Origin: Megasphaera sp. AM44-1BH
Lineage (GTDB): Bacteria > Bacillota > Negativicutes > Veillonellales > Megasphaeraceae
Assembly (NCBI RefSeq): GCF_003467125.1
Contig: NZ_QSFA01000002.1
Location: 1-64,000, forward strand
Direction: 5' to 3'
Length of the DNA: 64,000 nt
A model generated the notes under the pieces. That model was given only the letters and a program-made list of their open reading frames with translations, made no database searches and had not been told where the DNA came from. The position numbers and the translations under genes were made by a program. Shown here piece after piece: positions 7,617-16,590 of this stretch. Within the stretch, counting starts at the first letter, position 1, and every line of letters begins with the position of its first letter.

Positions 7617-8182
7617 AAGACATGTGGAGGCGTCTGCCACTCAAAAAGAAAATCGTCGTTTTGCTGACGTTGCTTTGCATCGGCCTGACCATCGGATATC
7701 TGCCGGAGCCGTACCCCCATGTCCTGACGAAAGAGGAAATTAAAGAAGCCGAGTCGGTATCTCGTTCGCAGACCGAGGTCCTGGCTCCCAATGTGTCCCT
7801 CATCGACCAGGCAGGTCATACGGTGTCGATGCAGTCTTTGTACAATAAGAAGCCGGTACTCCTGTATTTCTGGATGAGCTGGAGTGACATGGCTGCAAAG
7901 GAGCTGCCCGTCCTAGATGATATGTACCGGCAGCAGGGAAGGAATGTGTATTTTGTCATTGTCTGCCTGGACCGTGGAGATGCGGCACGGCAGCGCATCG
8001 AATCCGGCTGGTCCTACGATATGCCCTTATATTTTGCCAGTATGGAAACGGCCGGCACATATAATGTATATGAAGTGCCCCAATGGATTATGATTGACCG
8101 GGGCGGGACAATCCGGGAAAAGCGTACTGGCAGTCTGGATCAGCAGCAGCTGGAATATGCGCTGGCCCGGAGCTTGAAATAG
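7613..8182 (+). CDS. Membrane-anchored thioredoxin-fold protein lacking active-site cysteines
   Basis: A 189-residue protein. One membrane segment at about residues 9-27 is followed by a TlpA/ResA-like thioredoxin fold on the outside (VSLIDQAGHTVSMQSL, then LLYFWMSWSDMAAKELP, then the cis-proline loop VPQWIMID). In TlpA-like proteins the equivalent site is WCxxC; here it is W-S-D-M-A, so both redox cysteines are replaced. It probably does not exchange disulfides and may be a binding or chaperone-like remnant (inference). The start is the ATG after GGAGGAA at 7601-7607. The phosphodiesterase gene follows by 15 bases, so the two are likely co-transcribed. Confidence 0.75.
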   Translation: MKDMWRRLPLKKKIVVLLTLLCIGLTIGYLPEPYPHVLTKEEIKEAESVSRSQTEVLAPNVSLIDQAGHTVSMQSLYNKKPVLLYFWMSWSDMAAKELPVLDDMYRQQGRNVYFVIVCLDRGDAARQRIESGWSYDMPLYFASMETAGTYNVYEVPQWIMIDRGGTIREKRTGSLDQQQLEYALARSLK

Positions 8183-8197
8183 GAGGAGATGGCGTTG

Positions 8198-8743
8198 ATG
8201 AATATAATGATTGCTTCTGATATACATGGTTCTGCTTATTATTGCCGGCTTCTGATGGAGGCTGTCAGACGGGAACAGGCCGGGCGGTTGCTGCTCCTGG
8301 GAGATATTTTGTATCATGGGCCGCGCAACGACCTTCCCAGGGAATATGATCCCAAGGCTGTCATAGCCATGCTTTCGGACCTTACGATCCCCGTATCTTC
8401 CGTGCGGGGAAATTGTGATGCCGACGTGGATCAGATGGTACTGCCATTTCCCATCTTGTCCGATTCGTGCCTCTTGTTTGTAGGGGATAAGACGATATTT
8501 ACCACACATGGCCATTTGTTCCACAAGGATCATCTGCCACCGCTTTCACGGGGCGATGTCCTCCTTCACGGCCATACTCATGTGCCGGCCTGGGAATGGC
8601 TGGATGAAGGTGTGCTGTACCTGAATCCCGGTTCGGCCGCCCTTCCCAAAGAAGAGAGTCCTCATTCGTACATGATGCTTTCCGGACGGGATGTGTACTG
8701 GAAAACGATGGATGGAACGGTGTTTCATCACATGACGATATGA
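8198..8743 (+). CDS. yfcE: YfcE-type metallophosphodiesterase
   Basis: A 181-residue protein with the calcineurin-like metal motifs in order: SDIHG (residues 6-10), LGDILYHGPRND, RGNCD, THGH and HGHTHVPAWE. These match YfcE/MJ0936, Mn-dependent phosphodiesterases that act on model phosphodiester substrates; the physiological substrate is unknown. The start is taken as ATG 8198 because AGGAGGAG (8181-8188) directly abuts the earlier ATG at 8189, leaving no spacing. It follows the thioredoxin-fold gene by 15 bases. Confidence 0.85.
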   Translation: MNIMIASDIHGSAYYCRLLMEAVRREQAGRLLLLGDILYHGPRNDLPREYDPKAVIAMLSDLTIPVSSVRGNCDADVDQMVLPFPILSDSCLLFVGDKTIFTTHGHLFHKDHLPPLSRGDVLLHGHTHVPAWEWLDEGVLYLNPGSAALPKEESPHSYMMLSGRDVYWKTMDGTVFHHMTI

Positions 8744-8913
8744 ACGGGTATGGCCTTCGAGAACGGTTGAGAAATCAGGGGAAAAACATAGAATTACGTC
8801 TTGAAAGATGATACAATAGATTTTGTATTGTATACGTATACTGATTACATACGGTACTATTCTCAGTATATAGAGGGAATGCCAGTTATGGCAGAACCAG
8901 AGGGGGACAGGAT

Positions 8914-10101
8914 ATGGCAGATAAGAAAATGTATGAATTAGGGGCCGTACGCTCCAAGTTCAGCGAATTATTCGAATATGGACAGGCCCAGGCTGCGAAA
9001 ATCGGATGGGAAAATATTTATGATTTCAGTCTGGGTAATCCGTCTATTCCCGCACCGGACTGTGTCAAAGAAGCGATTATCGATATGCTCGATCACAAGA
9101 CGAGCCGGGAAATTCACAGTTATACCAATGCCAGAGGCCTGCTGGAAGTGCGGCAGTATCTGGCAGACTATATGAATGAAACCTATGATGCCGGCGTCAG
9201 GGCAGAAAATTTCCACCTTACGGTCGGTTCATCGGCGTCTCTGGCGGTCATTATCCGGGCCCTTCAGGAAGATACGAGTGATGAGTTCATCGTCATTGCA
9301 CCGTTTTATCCGGAATACCGCATTTTCATCGAACCCATCGGATCCAAATGCGTCGTCGTTCCGCCCGATACGGAACATTTCCAGTTGTCCATCGAAGGGG
9401 TGGCGCAGGCTATTACGCCGCATACGCGGGCAATCATCGTTAATTCGCCCAATAATCCGTCGGGAACGGTGTATTCAGAAGATACGATCCAGAAGCTGGC
9501 GGACCTTTTGAAGAAAAAATCGGCAGAAATCGGTCATCCTATTTTCCTTATTTCCGACGAACCGTACAGGGAAATCGTCTATGATAATCTTCCTATCCTG
9601 TATCTGCCCCATTATTATGATAATACCATCGTGACCTATTCATACAGTAAGTCCCTGAGCCTTCCGGGTGAACGGATTGGCTATATCCTGGTGCCGCCGA
9701 CGGTGGATGATCATGAATATCTCATGACGGCCATTCTGGGGACGGCCCGCATGTATGGTTATGTCTGCGCACCCAGTACGTACCAGCGGGTCATTGCCGC
9801 CGTACATGGGGCGACTGCGGATATCAGCGAATACGATAAGAACCGTCACCTCATTTATGATAATCTGACGAAGATGGGCTATGATTGTGTCTATCCGTCG
9901 GGAGCATTTTATTTGTTCGTAAAAGCGCCTGACGGAAATTCGTTGCAGTTCATGGAAAATGCCAAGAAATTTAATATTCTCCTGGTGGCAGCCGATGAGT
10001 TTGCCTGTCCGGGATATGCCCGCATTTCGTACTGCGTCGATGCCGATATGATCCGCCGCAGCCTGCCGGCATTCAAAAAACTGCTGGCACTGTATCAGTA
10101 G
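8914..10101 (+). CDS. Class I PLP-dependent aminotransferase (aspartate/aromatic type)
   Basis: A 395-residue fold-type I aminotransferase. Visible are the substrate/phosphate region SLGNPSIPAPD, the NSPNNPSGTVY block with the PLP-contact Asn, SDEPYREIVYD, and the Schiff-base lysine K246 in YSYSKSLSLPGERIGY. The C-terminal RISYC arginine would bind the substrate carboxylate. It resembles pyridoxal-dependent aspartate or aromatic aminotransferases; the amino acid cannot be fixed from sequence. The ATG follows GAGGGGGACAGGAT. Upstream, at 8830-8841, lies the palindrome GTATACGTATAC. The flavoprotein gene starts 12 bases downstream, suggesting one operon. Confidence 0.85.
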   Translation: MADKKMYELGAVRSKFSELFEYGQAQAAKIGWENIYDFSLGNPSIPAPDCVKEAIIDMLDHKTSREIHSYTNARGLLEVRQYLADYMNETYDAGVRAENFHLTVGSSASLAVIIRALQEDTSDEFIVIAPFYPEYRIFIEPIGSKCVVVPPDTEHFQLSIEGVAQAITPHTRAIIVNSPNNPSGTVYSEDTIQKLADLLKKKSAEIGHPIFLISDEPYREIVYDNLPILYLPHYYDNTIVTYSYSKSLSLPGERIGYILVPPTVDDHEYLMTAILGTARMYGYVCAPSTYQRVIAAVHGATADISEYDKNRHLIYDNLTKMGYDCVYPSGAFYLFVKAPDGNSLQFMENAKKFNILLVAADEFACPGYARISYCVDADMIRRSLPAFKKLLALYQ

Positions 10102-10113
10102 CAGGAGGTATGT

Positions 10114-10995
10114 ATGACTGATGTAATCATTATTGGTTCGGGCCCGGCCGGCGTTTCGGCTTCGCTCTATGCGATACGTGCCGGTCTGTCGGTGGAAGTG
10201 CTTTCCCGTGGCACGGGAGCCTTGGAGAAAGCGGCCCTTATCGAAAACTATTATGGATTTGCCGAACCGGTCAGCGGAGCCGAGCTGGCCAGCCGGGGGA
10301 TAGCTGGGGCACGGCGCCTCGGCGTCCTTTTCAAGGAAGCGGAAGTCGTCTGGATTGGCATGGACGATACGCTGACTCATTTTGTCGTAGAGACGACGAC
10401 GGAAAAAATCGAAACGCGCAGCATTATCCTGGCGACCGGTGCGGCCCGTCAGAGTCTTCCCATCCCCGGACTCCGTGAGCTGGAAGGGAAGGGTGTCAGC
10501 TATTGTGCTATCTGTGATGCCTTTTTCTACCGGAAAAAGCCTGTCGTCGTCCTTGGTGGTGGCGAGTATGCTCTGCATGAAGCGCAGGTGCTGCTGCCTG
10601 TTGCTTCTTCGGTCACGCTTTGTACCAATGGCAGCGATGAACCTGCTGATGTACCGGAAAAACTGGCCGTATGTACCCAGCCCGTAGAAGCTGTAGAAGG
10701 TACAGACCGGGTGTCGGCAGTCCGTCTGGCTGACGGCAGCCGGATAGAGGCAGCCGGTGTTTTTGTCGCCAGTGGCGTGGCAGGAAGCGCTGACCTGGCC
10801 CGTAAAATTGGTGCTCCCATATCGGGATCGCATATCATCGTCGATGACCATATGGCTACAGCCGTTCCCGGTCTGTTTGCCGCCGGCGATGCTACGGGCG
10901 GACTGTTGCAGATTGCCAAGGCCGTGTACGAAGGCGCCCAGGCCGGCATCAGTGCGGCTGCCTATGTGCGCAAACAGAAAGGATTATCCCACTGA
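10114..10995 (+). CDS. Thioredoxin-reductase-like FAD disulfide oxidoreductase
   Basis: A 293-residue flavoprotein of the low-molecular-weight TrxR group: FAD motif GSGPAGVSASLYAIRAG at the N terminus, redox pair C131-A-I-C134-D, second nucleotide motif GGGEYALHEA, and the FAD-closing GLFAAGDATGG. The HRRxxxR motif that binds the NADPH 2'-phosphate in typical TrxR is not visible; the corresponding stretch reads VTLCTNGSDEPADVPEK. The electron donor may therefore be NADH, ferredoxin or something else, as in the ferredoxin-dependent clostridial enzymes (inference). RBS AGGAGG precedes the ATG. It ends at a strong terminator. Confidence 0.8.
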   Translation: MTDVIIIGSGPAGVSASLYAIRAGLSVEVLSRGTGALEKAALIENYYGFAEPVSGAELASRGIAGARRLGVLFKEAEVVWIGMDDTLTHFVVETTTEKIETRSIILATGAARQSLPIPGLRELEGKGVSYCAICDAFFYRKKPVVVLGGGEYALHEAQVLLPVASSVTLCTNGSDEPADVPEKLAVCTQPVEAVEGTDRVSAVRLADGSRIEAAGVFVASGVAGSADLARKIGAPISGSHIIVDDHMATAVPGLFAAGDATGGLLQIAKAVYEGAQAGISAAAYVRKQKGLSH

Positions 10996-11010
10996 TACTT
11001 ACATATATAG

Positions 11011-11048
11011 AAGGAGCTGTCCCCATTGCGGCAGCTCCTTTCCCTTTT
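11011..11048 (+). terminator. Rho-independent terminator
   Basis: The arms AAGGAGCTG / CAGCTCCTT (11011-11019, 11032-11040) are followed by TCCCTTTTT, after the flavoprotein gene. Confidence 0.85.
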
Positions 11049-11094
11049 TAGACTGCTTAGAACACAGTGAAATATTTTGATTGACTAGGTGAAT

Positions 11095-12297
11095 ATGGTG
11101 AATACGCAAGAACACATTTGGAACCGGAATTTTATCTTTATCACGATTGGGAATGGCCTGTTATTTGTCAATTTCCACATGCTTGTACCGACTATCGCTA
11201 TGTATGCGGCTTCTATTGGCTCCAGTGGCAGTGAAATCGGCATTATTGCCGGCATCTTTGCCCTGTCGGCTATTGTCGTACGGCTGTTTACCGATGCCCT
11301 GGTGGGCAGATTGGGGAAGAAACGCTGCCTTTTCCTGGGACTTTTGACATCCCTGATTGCCACAACGGGGTACGGGTTGTTTCCGACTTTCGGGGGGCTT
11401 CTGGCATCGCGTATCCTTCATGGATTCGGGTTCGGTCTATCGACGACGTTTGCGGCGGCTCTGGCTGTGGAAGTCATACCGCCGGAGCATCGCGGTGAAG
11501 GCGTGGGGTATTTTGGTCTGGGCAATACGATTTCCATGGGATCGGCACCGGCCATCGGCGTGGCCGTCTTTTCGGCGTTTCCCCCGCTGGTACTGTTTGC
11601 TATTGCGTCGGCGGCCTGTGTCGTTGCTATCCTTCTCTTTATGCTTGCACGGGTACCGGAACGGCCGCTCATGCAAAAAAAGAAAGAAACGATTTCCCTT
11701 ATCCACCATTTCTTTGAAGAGGGAACGGCCGTTCCGGGAGTCATTTCGTTTCTTTTCGGTTTTGTCTATGCATCGGTGAATACGTATCTGCCACTCATGG
11801 CGGAAGAAGCACATATTGTTTATGCCGGCTTATTTTTTGTATTTGGCACGTTGTTCGTTTTTATTTCCCGTCTGTTTGGTGGGAAACTGTATGACCGCCA
11901 TGGACCTTTTTGTGTCATGTTTCCCGGCGTACTTATATACAGCGTCGCTATTTTCATGATCTGCACGGCTCATTCCTCAGTGTACCTCCTTTGTGGATCA
12001 ATTTTTTATGGTCTGGGCGCCGGGCTTCTCATGCCGGCGATTATGACCTGGCTGTTTAATGTCGTGGCCCCGGCGCGGCGCAGCAATGCCAGCGCGACAT
12101 ACTACAACACCATGGATCTGGGGACCTGCCTGGGCATTGTCCTATTGGGGACCCTGGCCGGTCATGTCGGCTATATTGCCATATTCTACGCTGTCCTGGC
12201 CGTCATGGGGCTGTATATTGCTTTCACGCTCTGGGCATGGAAAAGCGGCCACATGTCCGACCATCGTACGCCGCCATCAGGCTCTCCGGTGCCATAA
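11095..12297 (+). CDS. MFS transporter
   Basis: About 400 residues with twelve predicted hydrophobic spans, the MFS loop 2-3 signature DALVGRLGKKR, and a similar loop in the second half (GGKLYDRHG). It belongs to the YfkF/YwoG-like MFS drug/solute exporters; substrate unknown. Possible starts are GTG 11089, ATG 11095 and GTG 11098. AGGTG at 11087 serves the later ones better, and ATG 11095 is chosen with low certainty. The 3' end overlaps the convergent EamA-type gene by 21 bases. Confidence 0.85.
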   Translation: MVNTQEHIWNRNFIFITIGNGLLFVNFHMLVPTIAMYAASIGSSGSEIGIIAGIFALSAIVVRLFTDALVGRLGKKRCLFLGLLTSLIATTGYGLFPTFGGLLASRILHGFGFGLSTTFAAALAVEVIPPEHRGEGVGYFGLGNTISMGSAPAIGVAVFSAFPPLVLFAIASAACVVAILLFMLARVPERPLMQKKKETISLIHHFFEEGTAVPGVISFLFGFVYASVNTYLPLMAEEAHIVYAGLFFVFGTLFVFISRLFGGKLYDRHGPFCVMFPGVLIYSVAIFMICTAHSSVYLLCGSIFYGLGAGLLMPAIMTWLFNVVAPARRSNASATYYNTMDLGTCLGIVLLGTLAGHVGYIAIFYAVLAVMGLYIAFTLWAWKSGHMSDHRTPPSGSPVP

Positions 12298-13137
12298 TTC
12301 GGAAAGAGCTACGCCGCCCAGAACGAGGACGGCACCTATCCATTGCATCATGGTCAGGACTTCGCCGAGGAGCAGGCCCGATAAGGCCAGAGCCGTCAAG
12401 GGCTCGATATAGCCACAAATAGAAACGGTCTGGGCAGATAGCTTTTGTATACCGGAAAAATACAAGCAGTAACCGACGCCCGTATTGACAAGGCCCAGAC
12501 AGAGAATGCAGGCAATGGCCGTGCCGTCCAGTGCGACCGGGCCGGAAGACATGGTACAGGTCACGAGACCTACGACGACGGAGGCGATGAGCAGCTGGCA
12601 GGCAGGGGACATGATCCCGCCTATGCCAGTTGTTTTTTTCATGGCTACGATGAGAAGGGCAAAGCACAGGGCGCACAACAGACCACATACGAGACCCCAT
12701 GAGAGGCCGTTGGCCTGAAAATCGGCGCCATTGATGCAGATCATGCCGCAGGTGACGATGATCATACCGGAGACTTTGGGAAGGGTGAACGGTTCGTTAA
12801 AAATGAATCGTGACAGGATCATGATAAGGACGGGGCCGCAATAACACATGAGTGTGGCCAGGCTGACACCAATCTGCTTATAGGCTTCGTAGAGGAAAAG
12901 CCAGTTGCCGGCCAGAAAAATACCGGATAGTACCAGCCAGACGAGGGAACTGCGCGGTGCCGTAATAAGGACACGCCATTCGTGCCGGCAGAGGGCCAGT
13001 ATGAGCAGGAATGTTCCGCCCAGGACCGTACGGCACAATACGATTTCATAGCTCGATAAGGGAATATGACTGGCAATGATGCCGTTTGTACCGAAAATGA
13101 CTGTTGCCAAGATGAATTTAATATATGAGTCTTTCAT
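12277..13137 (-). CDS. EamA/DMT-family transporter
   Basis: A 286-residue protein with ten predicted membrane spans in two homologous EamA halves (YIKFILATVIFGTNGIIASHI at the start; GYIEPLTALALSGLLLGE in the second half). The fold is that of drug/metabolite and amino acid exporters; substrate unknown. The start ATG follows GGAGG. It is transcribed towards the MFS gene and the two coding regions overlap tail to tail by 21 bases, with no room for a terminator between them. TACAAT on the minus strand near 13178-13183 may be its -10 box. Confidence 0.85.
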   Translation of the reverse strand: MKDSYIKFILATVIFGTNGIIASHIPLSSYEIVLCRTVLGGTFLLILALCRHEWRVLITAPRSSLVWLVLSGIFLAGNWLFLYEAYKQIGVSLATLMCYCGPVLIMILSRFIFNEPFTLPKVSGMIIVTCGMICINGADFQANGLSWGLVCGLLCALCFALLIVAMKKTTGIGGIMSPACQLLIASVVVGLVTCTMSSGPVALDGTAIACILCLGLVNTGVGYCLYFSGIQKLSAQTVSICGYIEPLTALALSGLLLGEVLTMMQWIGAVLVLGGVALSELWHRRA

Positions 13138-13257
13138 GCCGTTTCCTCCGTTGTATCGCGTTATGTTGTATATGTGTATTGTAGCAAAGAATCGGGAGAA
13201 GGGCGAATTGATTTTTTTGTATACATGATTATAACGGAAAAAAATATCGGTTTTACG

Positions 13258-13286
13258 TTTCAGTTATGACAGGATTGTGATAAAAT
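13258..13286 (+). promoter_or_regulatory. Promoter of alr
   Basis: -35 TTTCAG (13258-13263), 17-base spacer, -10 TAAAAT (13281-13286), about 50 bases before the start codon. Confidence 0.5.
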
Positions 13287-13338
13287 AGACCGTAGATGTA
13301 CAAAAATCCAATACTACGAGAGGAAAGAAGCTGAGTAT

Positions 13339-14541
13339 ATGATGGATGTCAATAGCACGACTGAAAATTTTACACGCCGCGCTCTCTGGGCCCAGATTGA
13401 TCTCGATGCGGCAGCTCACAATATGCGGGTCATCCGGCGCCATGTGGGACCGGATGTACGGATTGCAGCCGTTGTGAAGGCCAATGCCTATGGTCATGGC
13501 GCGGTCGAACTGGCCCGTACCTTTGCGGAAAATGGGGCCGACTGTTTTGCCGTATCCAGCCTGGATGAAGCAGTGGAATTGCGGCGCTATGCTGGGATTA
13601 CCAAAAATATATTTATTCTTGGACATACTGACGGCAGGCGGACAGAAGAACTCCTGGCATATCATATTGAGCCGGCTGTATTCAATCTGAAGAATGCCGA
13701 ATATTTTTCTTCAGAAGCGTCCCGTCTGGGCCAGACCCTGCAGGTTCATATTGCCATTGATTCTGGTATGAGCCGTATTGGATTCCTGCCTGATGAGGAA
13801 AGTATCTCCGTCATCAAGAAAATTTCCAGCCTGCCGCGTATCGAAATCCGGGGGATATTTACCCATTTTGCCGTAGCCGATGAAAAGGATAAGACCTTTA
13901 CGCACGAACAGTTCAGACGGTTTATGTGGGTCTGCAGCCGCCTGGAGGATGAAGGAGTCCACATCCCCATCCGGCACTGCTGCAACAGTGCGGCGACGCT
14001 GGAACTACCCCAGTATCATCTTGATATGGTACGTCCCGGCATTATTCAGTATGGCTGCCAGCCGAGCCATGATGTATCCCTTGACGGGTATGATTTCCGG
14101 CCGGTCATGTCCCTGCGCTGCTGCGTAGCTCATGTCAAGCTCATCGATGCAGGGGCCACCGTCAGCTATGGCCGTCATTTTACCTGTGACCAGCGTCGTA
14201 AGATTGCGACTCTTCCTGTCGGCTATGCCGATGGATACATGCGGGCTTTGTCCGGGAAGGCGGAAGTCCTGTTCCACGGCCATCGCGTTCCTCAGGTGGG
14301 AACCATCTGTATGGACCAGTGCATGATCGATATTACGGGAGAAGCGAACTGCCGGGCAGGTGACGAAGTCGTGTTATTTGGCCGTCAGGGCGATCAGTTC
14401 ATTCCCATTGAAGAACTGGCCGACAAGGCCGGGACCATCAATTATGAAATCATGTGTAATATCAACCGCCGCGTGCCGCGGGTCTATATCCGTAACGGCA
14501 AGGTCGTAGAACGGGAAGAATATCTCTTTGACAAACCTTAA
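13339..14541 (+). CDS. alr: Alanine racemase
   Basis: A 400-residue PLP enzyme that makes D-alanine for peptidoglycan. The lysine that binds PLP is K47 in VVKANAYGHG; the SGMSRIGF block and the C-terminal domain with YADGYMRAL and GTICMDQCMID (the catalytic tyrosine region and carbamate site) are all present, giving a full-length enzyme. GAGAGGAAAG precedes the ATG. It is monocistronic by position, with its own promoter and another promoter just downstream for the next gene. Confidence 0.95.
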   Translation: MMDVNSTTENFTRRALWAQIDLDAAAHNMRVIRRHVGPDVRIAAVVKANAYGHGAVELARTFAENGADCFAVSSLDEAVELRRYAGITKNIFILGHTDGRRTEELLAYHIEPAVFNLKNAEYFSSEASRLGQTLQVHIAIDSGMSRIGFLPDEESISVIKKISSLPRIEIRGIFTHFAVADEKDKTFTHEQFRRFMWVCSRLEDEGVHIPIRHCCNSAATLELPQYHLDMVRPGIIQYGCQPSHDVSLDGYDFRPVMSLRCCVAHVKLIDAGATVSYGRHFTCDQRRKIATLPVGYADGYMRALSGKAEVLFHGHRVPQVGTICMDQCMIDITGEANCRAGDEVVLFGRQGDQFIPIEELADKAGTINYEIMCNINRRVPRVYIRNGKVVEREEYLFDKP

Positions 14542-14579
14542 ATTTTCTTTTGGATACATGATAAATTTAAGAACGACCC

Positions 14580-14608
14580 TTGATACATGCAGAAATATGG
14601 TATATTAT
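14580..14608 (+). promoter_or_regulatory. Promoter of the 14674 aminotransferase
   Basis: -35 TTGATA (14580-14585), 17-base spacer, -10 TATTAT (14603-14608). Confidence 0.65.
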
Positions 14609-14673
14609 AGTATTAACAGAACGCATGTAAACTATGCGACGAACGAAATAATCTGAATAAGGTGGTGCGTGTT

Positions 14674-15846
14674 ATGAATTGGGATGACAAAATTTCAAAA
14701 AAAGTGCAGGCAATCAAGCCGTCGGGAATCCGGAAGTTCTTTGATATTGCCAATCAGATACCGGGCGTGCTGTCCCTGAGTATCGGCGAACCGGATTTTG
14801 CGGCGCCTGATAAAGTCTGTGAAGCAATGAAAGCCAGTATCGATGCCCGGCAGACCAGTTATACGGCCAATTCGGGCCTCATCGAACTGCGGCAGGAAAT
14901 TGCAAAATTATTCCATGACCGCTATGGTGTTGATTACGATCCGGTTAGTGAAATTATGGTGACTGTAGGGGCTTCGGAAGGGCTGACCATGGCTTTGCTG
15001 GCACTGACCGAACCGGGGGATGAAGTCATCATACCCGACCCGGCGTATGTGGCCTATCCGGCTGCCGTAGAAGCTGCCGGCGGTGTGCCCGTTTTCGTTC
15101 CGACCTATGCCAAAGATGATTTCAAAGTGACAGCTGAAGCGCTGGAAAAGGTTGTGACGCCTAAGACGAAAGCCCTCGTCATGGGGTATCCAAATAACCC
15201 GACGGGAACGGTCATGACCCGGGAAGAACTGCTGCCTATTGCAGAATTTGTCAAGAAACACGACCTGGTCGTCATGAGTGATGAAATCTATTGTGAACTG
15301 GTATATGGCGATACGAAATTTACGTCATTTGCCAAACTGCCGGATATGCGGGAACGGACGATCGTCCTCAACGGCTTTTCCAAGGCCTATGCCATGACAG
15401 GTATGCGCCTGGGCTATGTGTGTGCTCCGCGGGACGGGCTGGCCAACATCCTGAAGCTGCACCAGTACATGATCATGTGTGCTAATACACAGGCCCAGTA
15501 TGGCGGCGTAACGGCCCTCCGGGAGTGTGCCGCTGACGTGGAATCCATGCGTCAGGAATACGATGCACGGCGTAAAGTCATTTATAAAGGACTTGTTGAT
15601 ATGGGGCTTCCCGTCTTTGAACCGAAAGGCGCCTTCTATATTTTCCCCGATATCAGCTGCACGGGCATGAACAGCGAAGAATTCTGTGAAAAACTGGTCA
15701 CGGAAGAAAAGGTTGCCGTCGTTCCCGGCACAGCATTTGGTGCCTGCGGTGAAAACCATGTCCGTATCTCCTATGCCGCTTCCATGGAAACCATTAAAGA
15801 AGCATTGAAACGGATGGCGCGGTTTATTGAAAAGTACAGAAAATAA
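14674..15846 (+). CDS. Class I/II PLP aminotransferase (PatA/aspartate type)
   Basis: A 390-residue aminotransferase beginning KPSGIRKFFDIA, typical of the PatA/DapX-like group used for N-acetyl-LL-diaminopimelate or aspartate transamination in Firmicutes. The motifs GYPNNPTGTV, SDEIYCELVY, the Schiff-base lysine K237 in NGFSKAYAMTGMRLGY and the C-terminal RISYA are present. A role in lysine/diaminopimelate synthesis is plausible but not proven by sequence. The start is ATG 14674: AAGGTGG lies 8 bases upstream, while the in-frame GTG at 14662 would fall within it. It has its own promoter and ends at a long hairpin. Confidence 0.85.
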   Translation: MNWDDKISKKVQAIKPSGIRKFFDIANQIPGVLSLSIGEPDFAAPDKVCEAMKASIDARQTSYTANSGLIELRQEIAKLFHDRYGVDYDPVSEIMVTVGASEGLTMALLALTEPGDEVIIPDPAYVAYPAAVEAAGGVPVFVPTYAKDDFKVTAEALEKVVTPKTKALVMGYPNNPTGTVMTREELLPIAEFVKKHDLVVMSDEIYCELVYGDTKFTSFAKLPDMRERTIVLNGFSKAYAMTGMRLGYVCAPRDGLANILKLHQYMIMCANTQAQYGGVTALRECAADVESMRQEYDARRKVIYKGLVDMGLPVFEPKGAFYIFPDISCTGMNSEEFCEKLVTEEKVAVVPGTAFGACGENHVRISYAASMETIKEALKRMARFIEKYRK

Positions 15847-15864
15847 TAAAGATGTGTAAGGAAT

Positions 15865-15905
15865 ATACAACGAGGAGCAGCCATTCCGGCTACTCCTCGT
15901 TGTAT
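15865..15905. terminator. Long hairpin between convergent genes
   Basis: The arms ATACAACGAGGAGCAGCC and GGCTACTCCTCGTTGTAT pair over 18 bases with one mismatch. It is symmetric and lies between the aminotransferase and the minus-strand TetR gene, so it may stop both, though there is no clear T run. Confidence 0.7.
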
Positions 15906-15931
15906 GTGAGGTTATTGGCGTCTGGACGGTT

Positions 15932-16576
15932 TCATTGTTTTACGGCCAGTGCGTCCAGGGTTTTAAGAAAGTTTTCTTTCAGATGGGCAATAAATTCTTC
16001 TTTTGGGTAGTGCACGGGCAGAGCATCCAGGACGGGGCTGTTCTGGGCGAGAAAGGTAATGATGAAAGGGGCTGCCAGTGAGATATAGGAACTGTAAAAT
16101 ACGATATCTTTTTGATCACAGCCCAGGGCTTTCTGCAGGATTTCCGATGCAATATAGAATTTCGGCAGACCTTTCTTAGTAATGATGGTATGGATATGCG
16201 GTGACGGGTGGAGCAGTTCACGGATCCAGACCCGTACATGCCAGTCGTTATGACGAAAGGCGTCGTCGATAAAATAATCGACGAACTGTTCCAGTTTCTG
16301 GCGGGGCGACCCTTCCTGCCGGGCCAGCTTTTTAAGTACATCAATATTGATCAGGTAGTCCTGCACTTTTTCGAGTATAGCAACATACAATCCGTCACGG
16401 CTGCCAAAATGATAGTTGACAGCAGCTATATTGACGCCGGCCTGCTGACAGATTTCCTTACTCGTCGTGCCATCATAACCGTTGCGGGCAAATAAAGGGC
16501 CGGCTGCCTGGATGATGCGTTCTTTCGTTTCCCTGCCGTCTTCGCGGGTTCCCGTGCCGGGAGCTTTACAAGCCAT
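15932..16576 (-). CDS. TetR-family regulator (CecR/YbiH type)
   Basis: A 214-residue regulator. The N-terminal helix-turn-helix (RIIQAAGPLFARNGYDGTTS, then NIAAVNYHFGSRDGLY) is canonical TetR, and the C-terminal domain resembles the CecR/YbiH (DUF1956) group. It sits 14 bases after the last exporter gene and is transcribed with it. In E. coli CecR lies at the head of the homologous ybhGFSR operon, and the order here differs. The second ATG is preferred because AAGGA directly abuts the first. A palindrome in the promoter at 21639-21660 is its probable operator (inference). Confidence 0.85.
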   Translation of the reverse strand: MACKAPGTGTREDGRETKERIIQAAGPLFARNGYDGTTSKEICQQAGVNIAAVNYHFGSRDGLYVAILEKVQDYLINIDVLKKLARQEGSPRQKLEQFVDYFIDDAFRHNDWHVRVWIRELLHPSPHIHTIITKKGLPKFYIASEILQKALGCDQKDIVFYSSYISLAAPFIITFLAQNSPVLDALPVHYPKEEFIAHLKENFLKTLDALAVKQ

Positions 16577-16590
16577 AGACATCCTTCTTT

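Noticed and set aside
8880..8942. 20-codon upstream ORF overlapping the aminotransferase start
   Set aside because: Its binding site is too close to the ATG and the peptide has no leader-peptide character.
9640..10851. 403-codon minus-strand ORF across the aminotransferase and flavoprotein genes
   Set aside because: It lies antisense to two well-supported genes, has no family features, and is the usual byproduct of high-GC codon bias.
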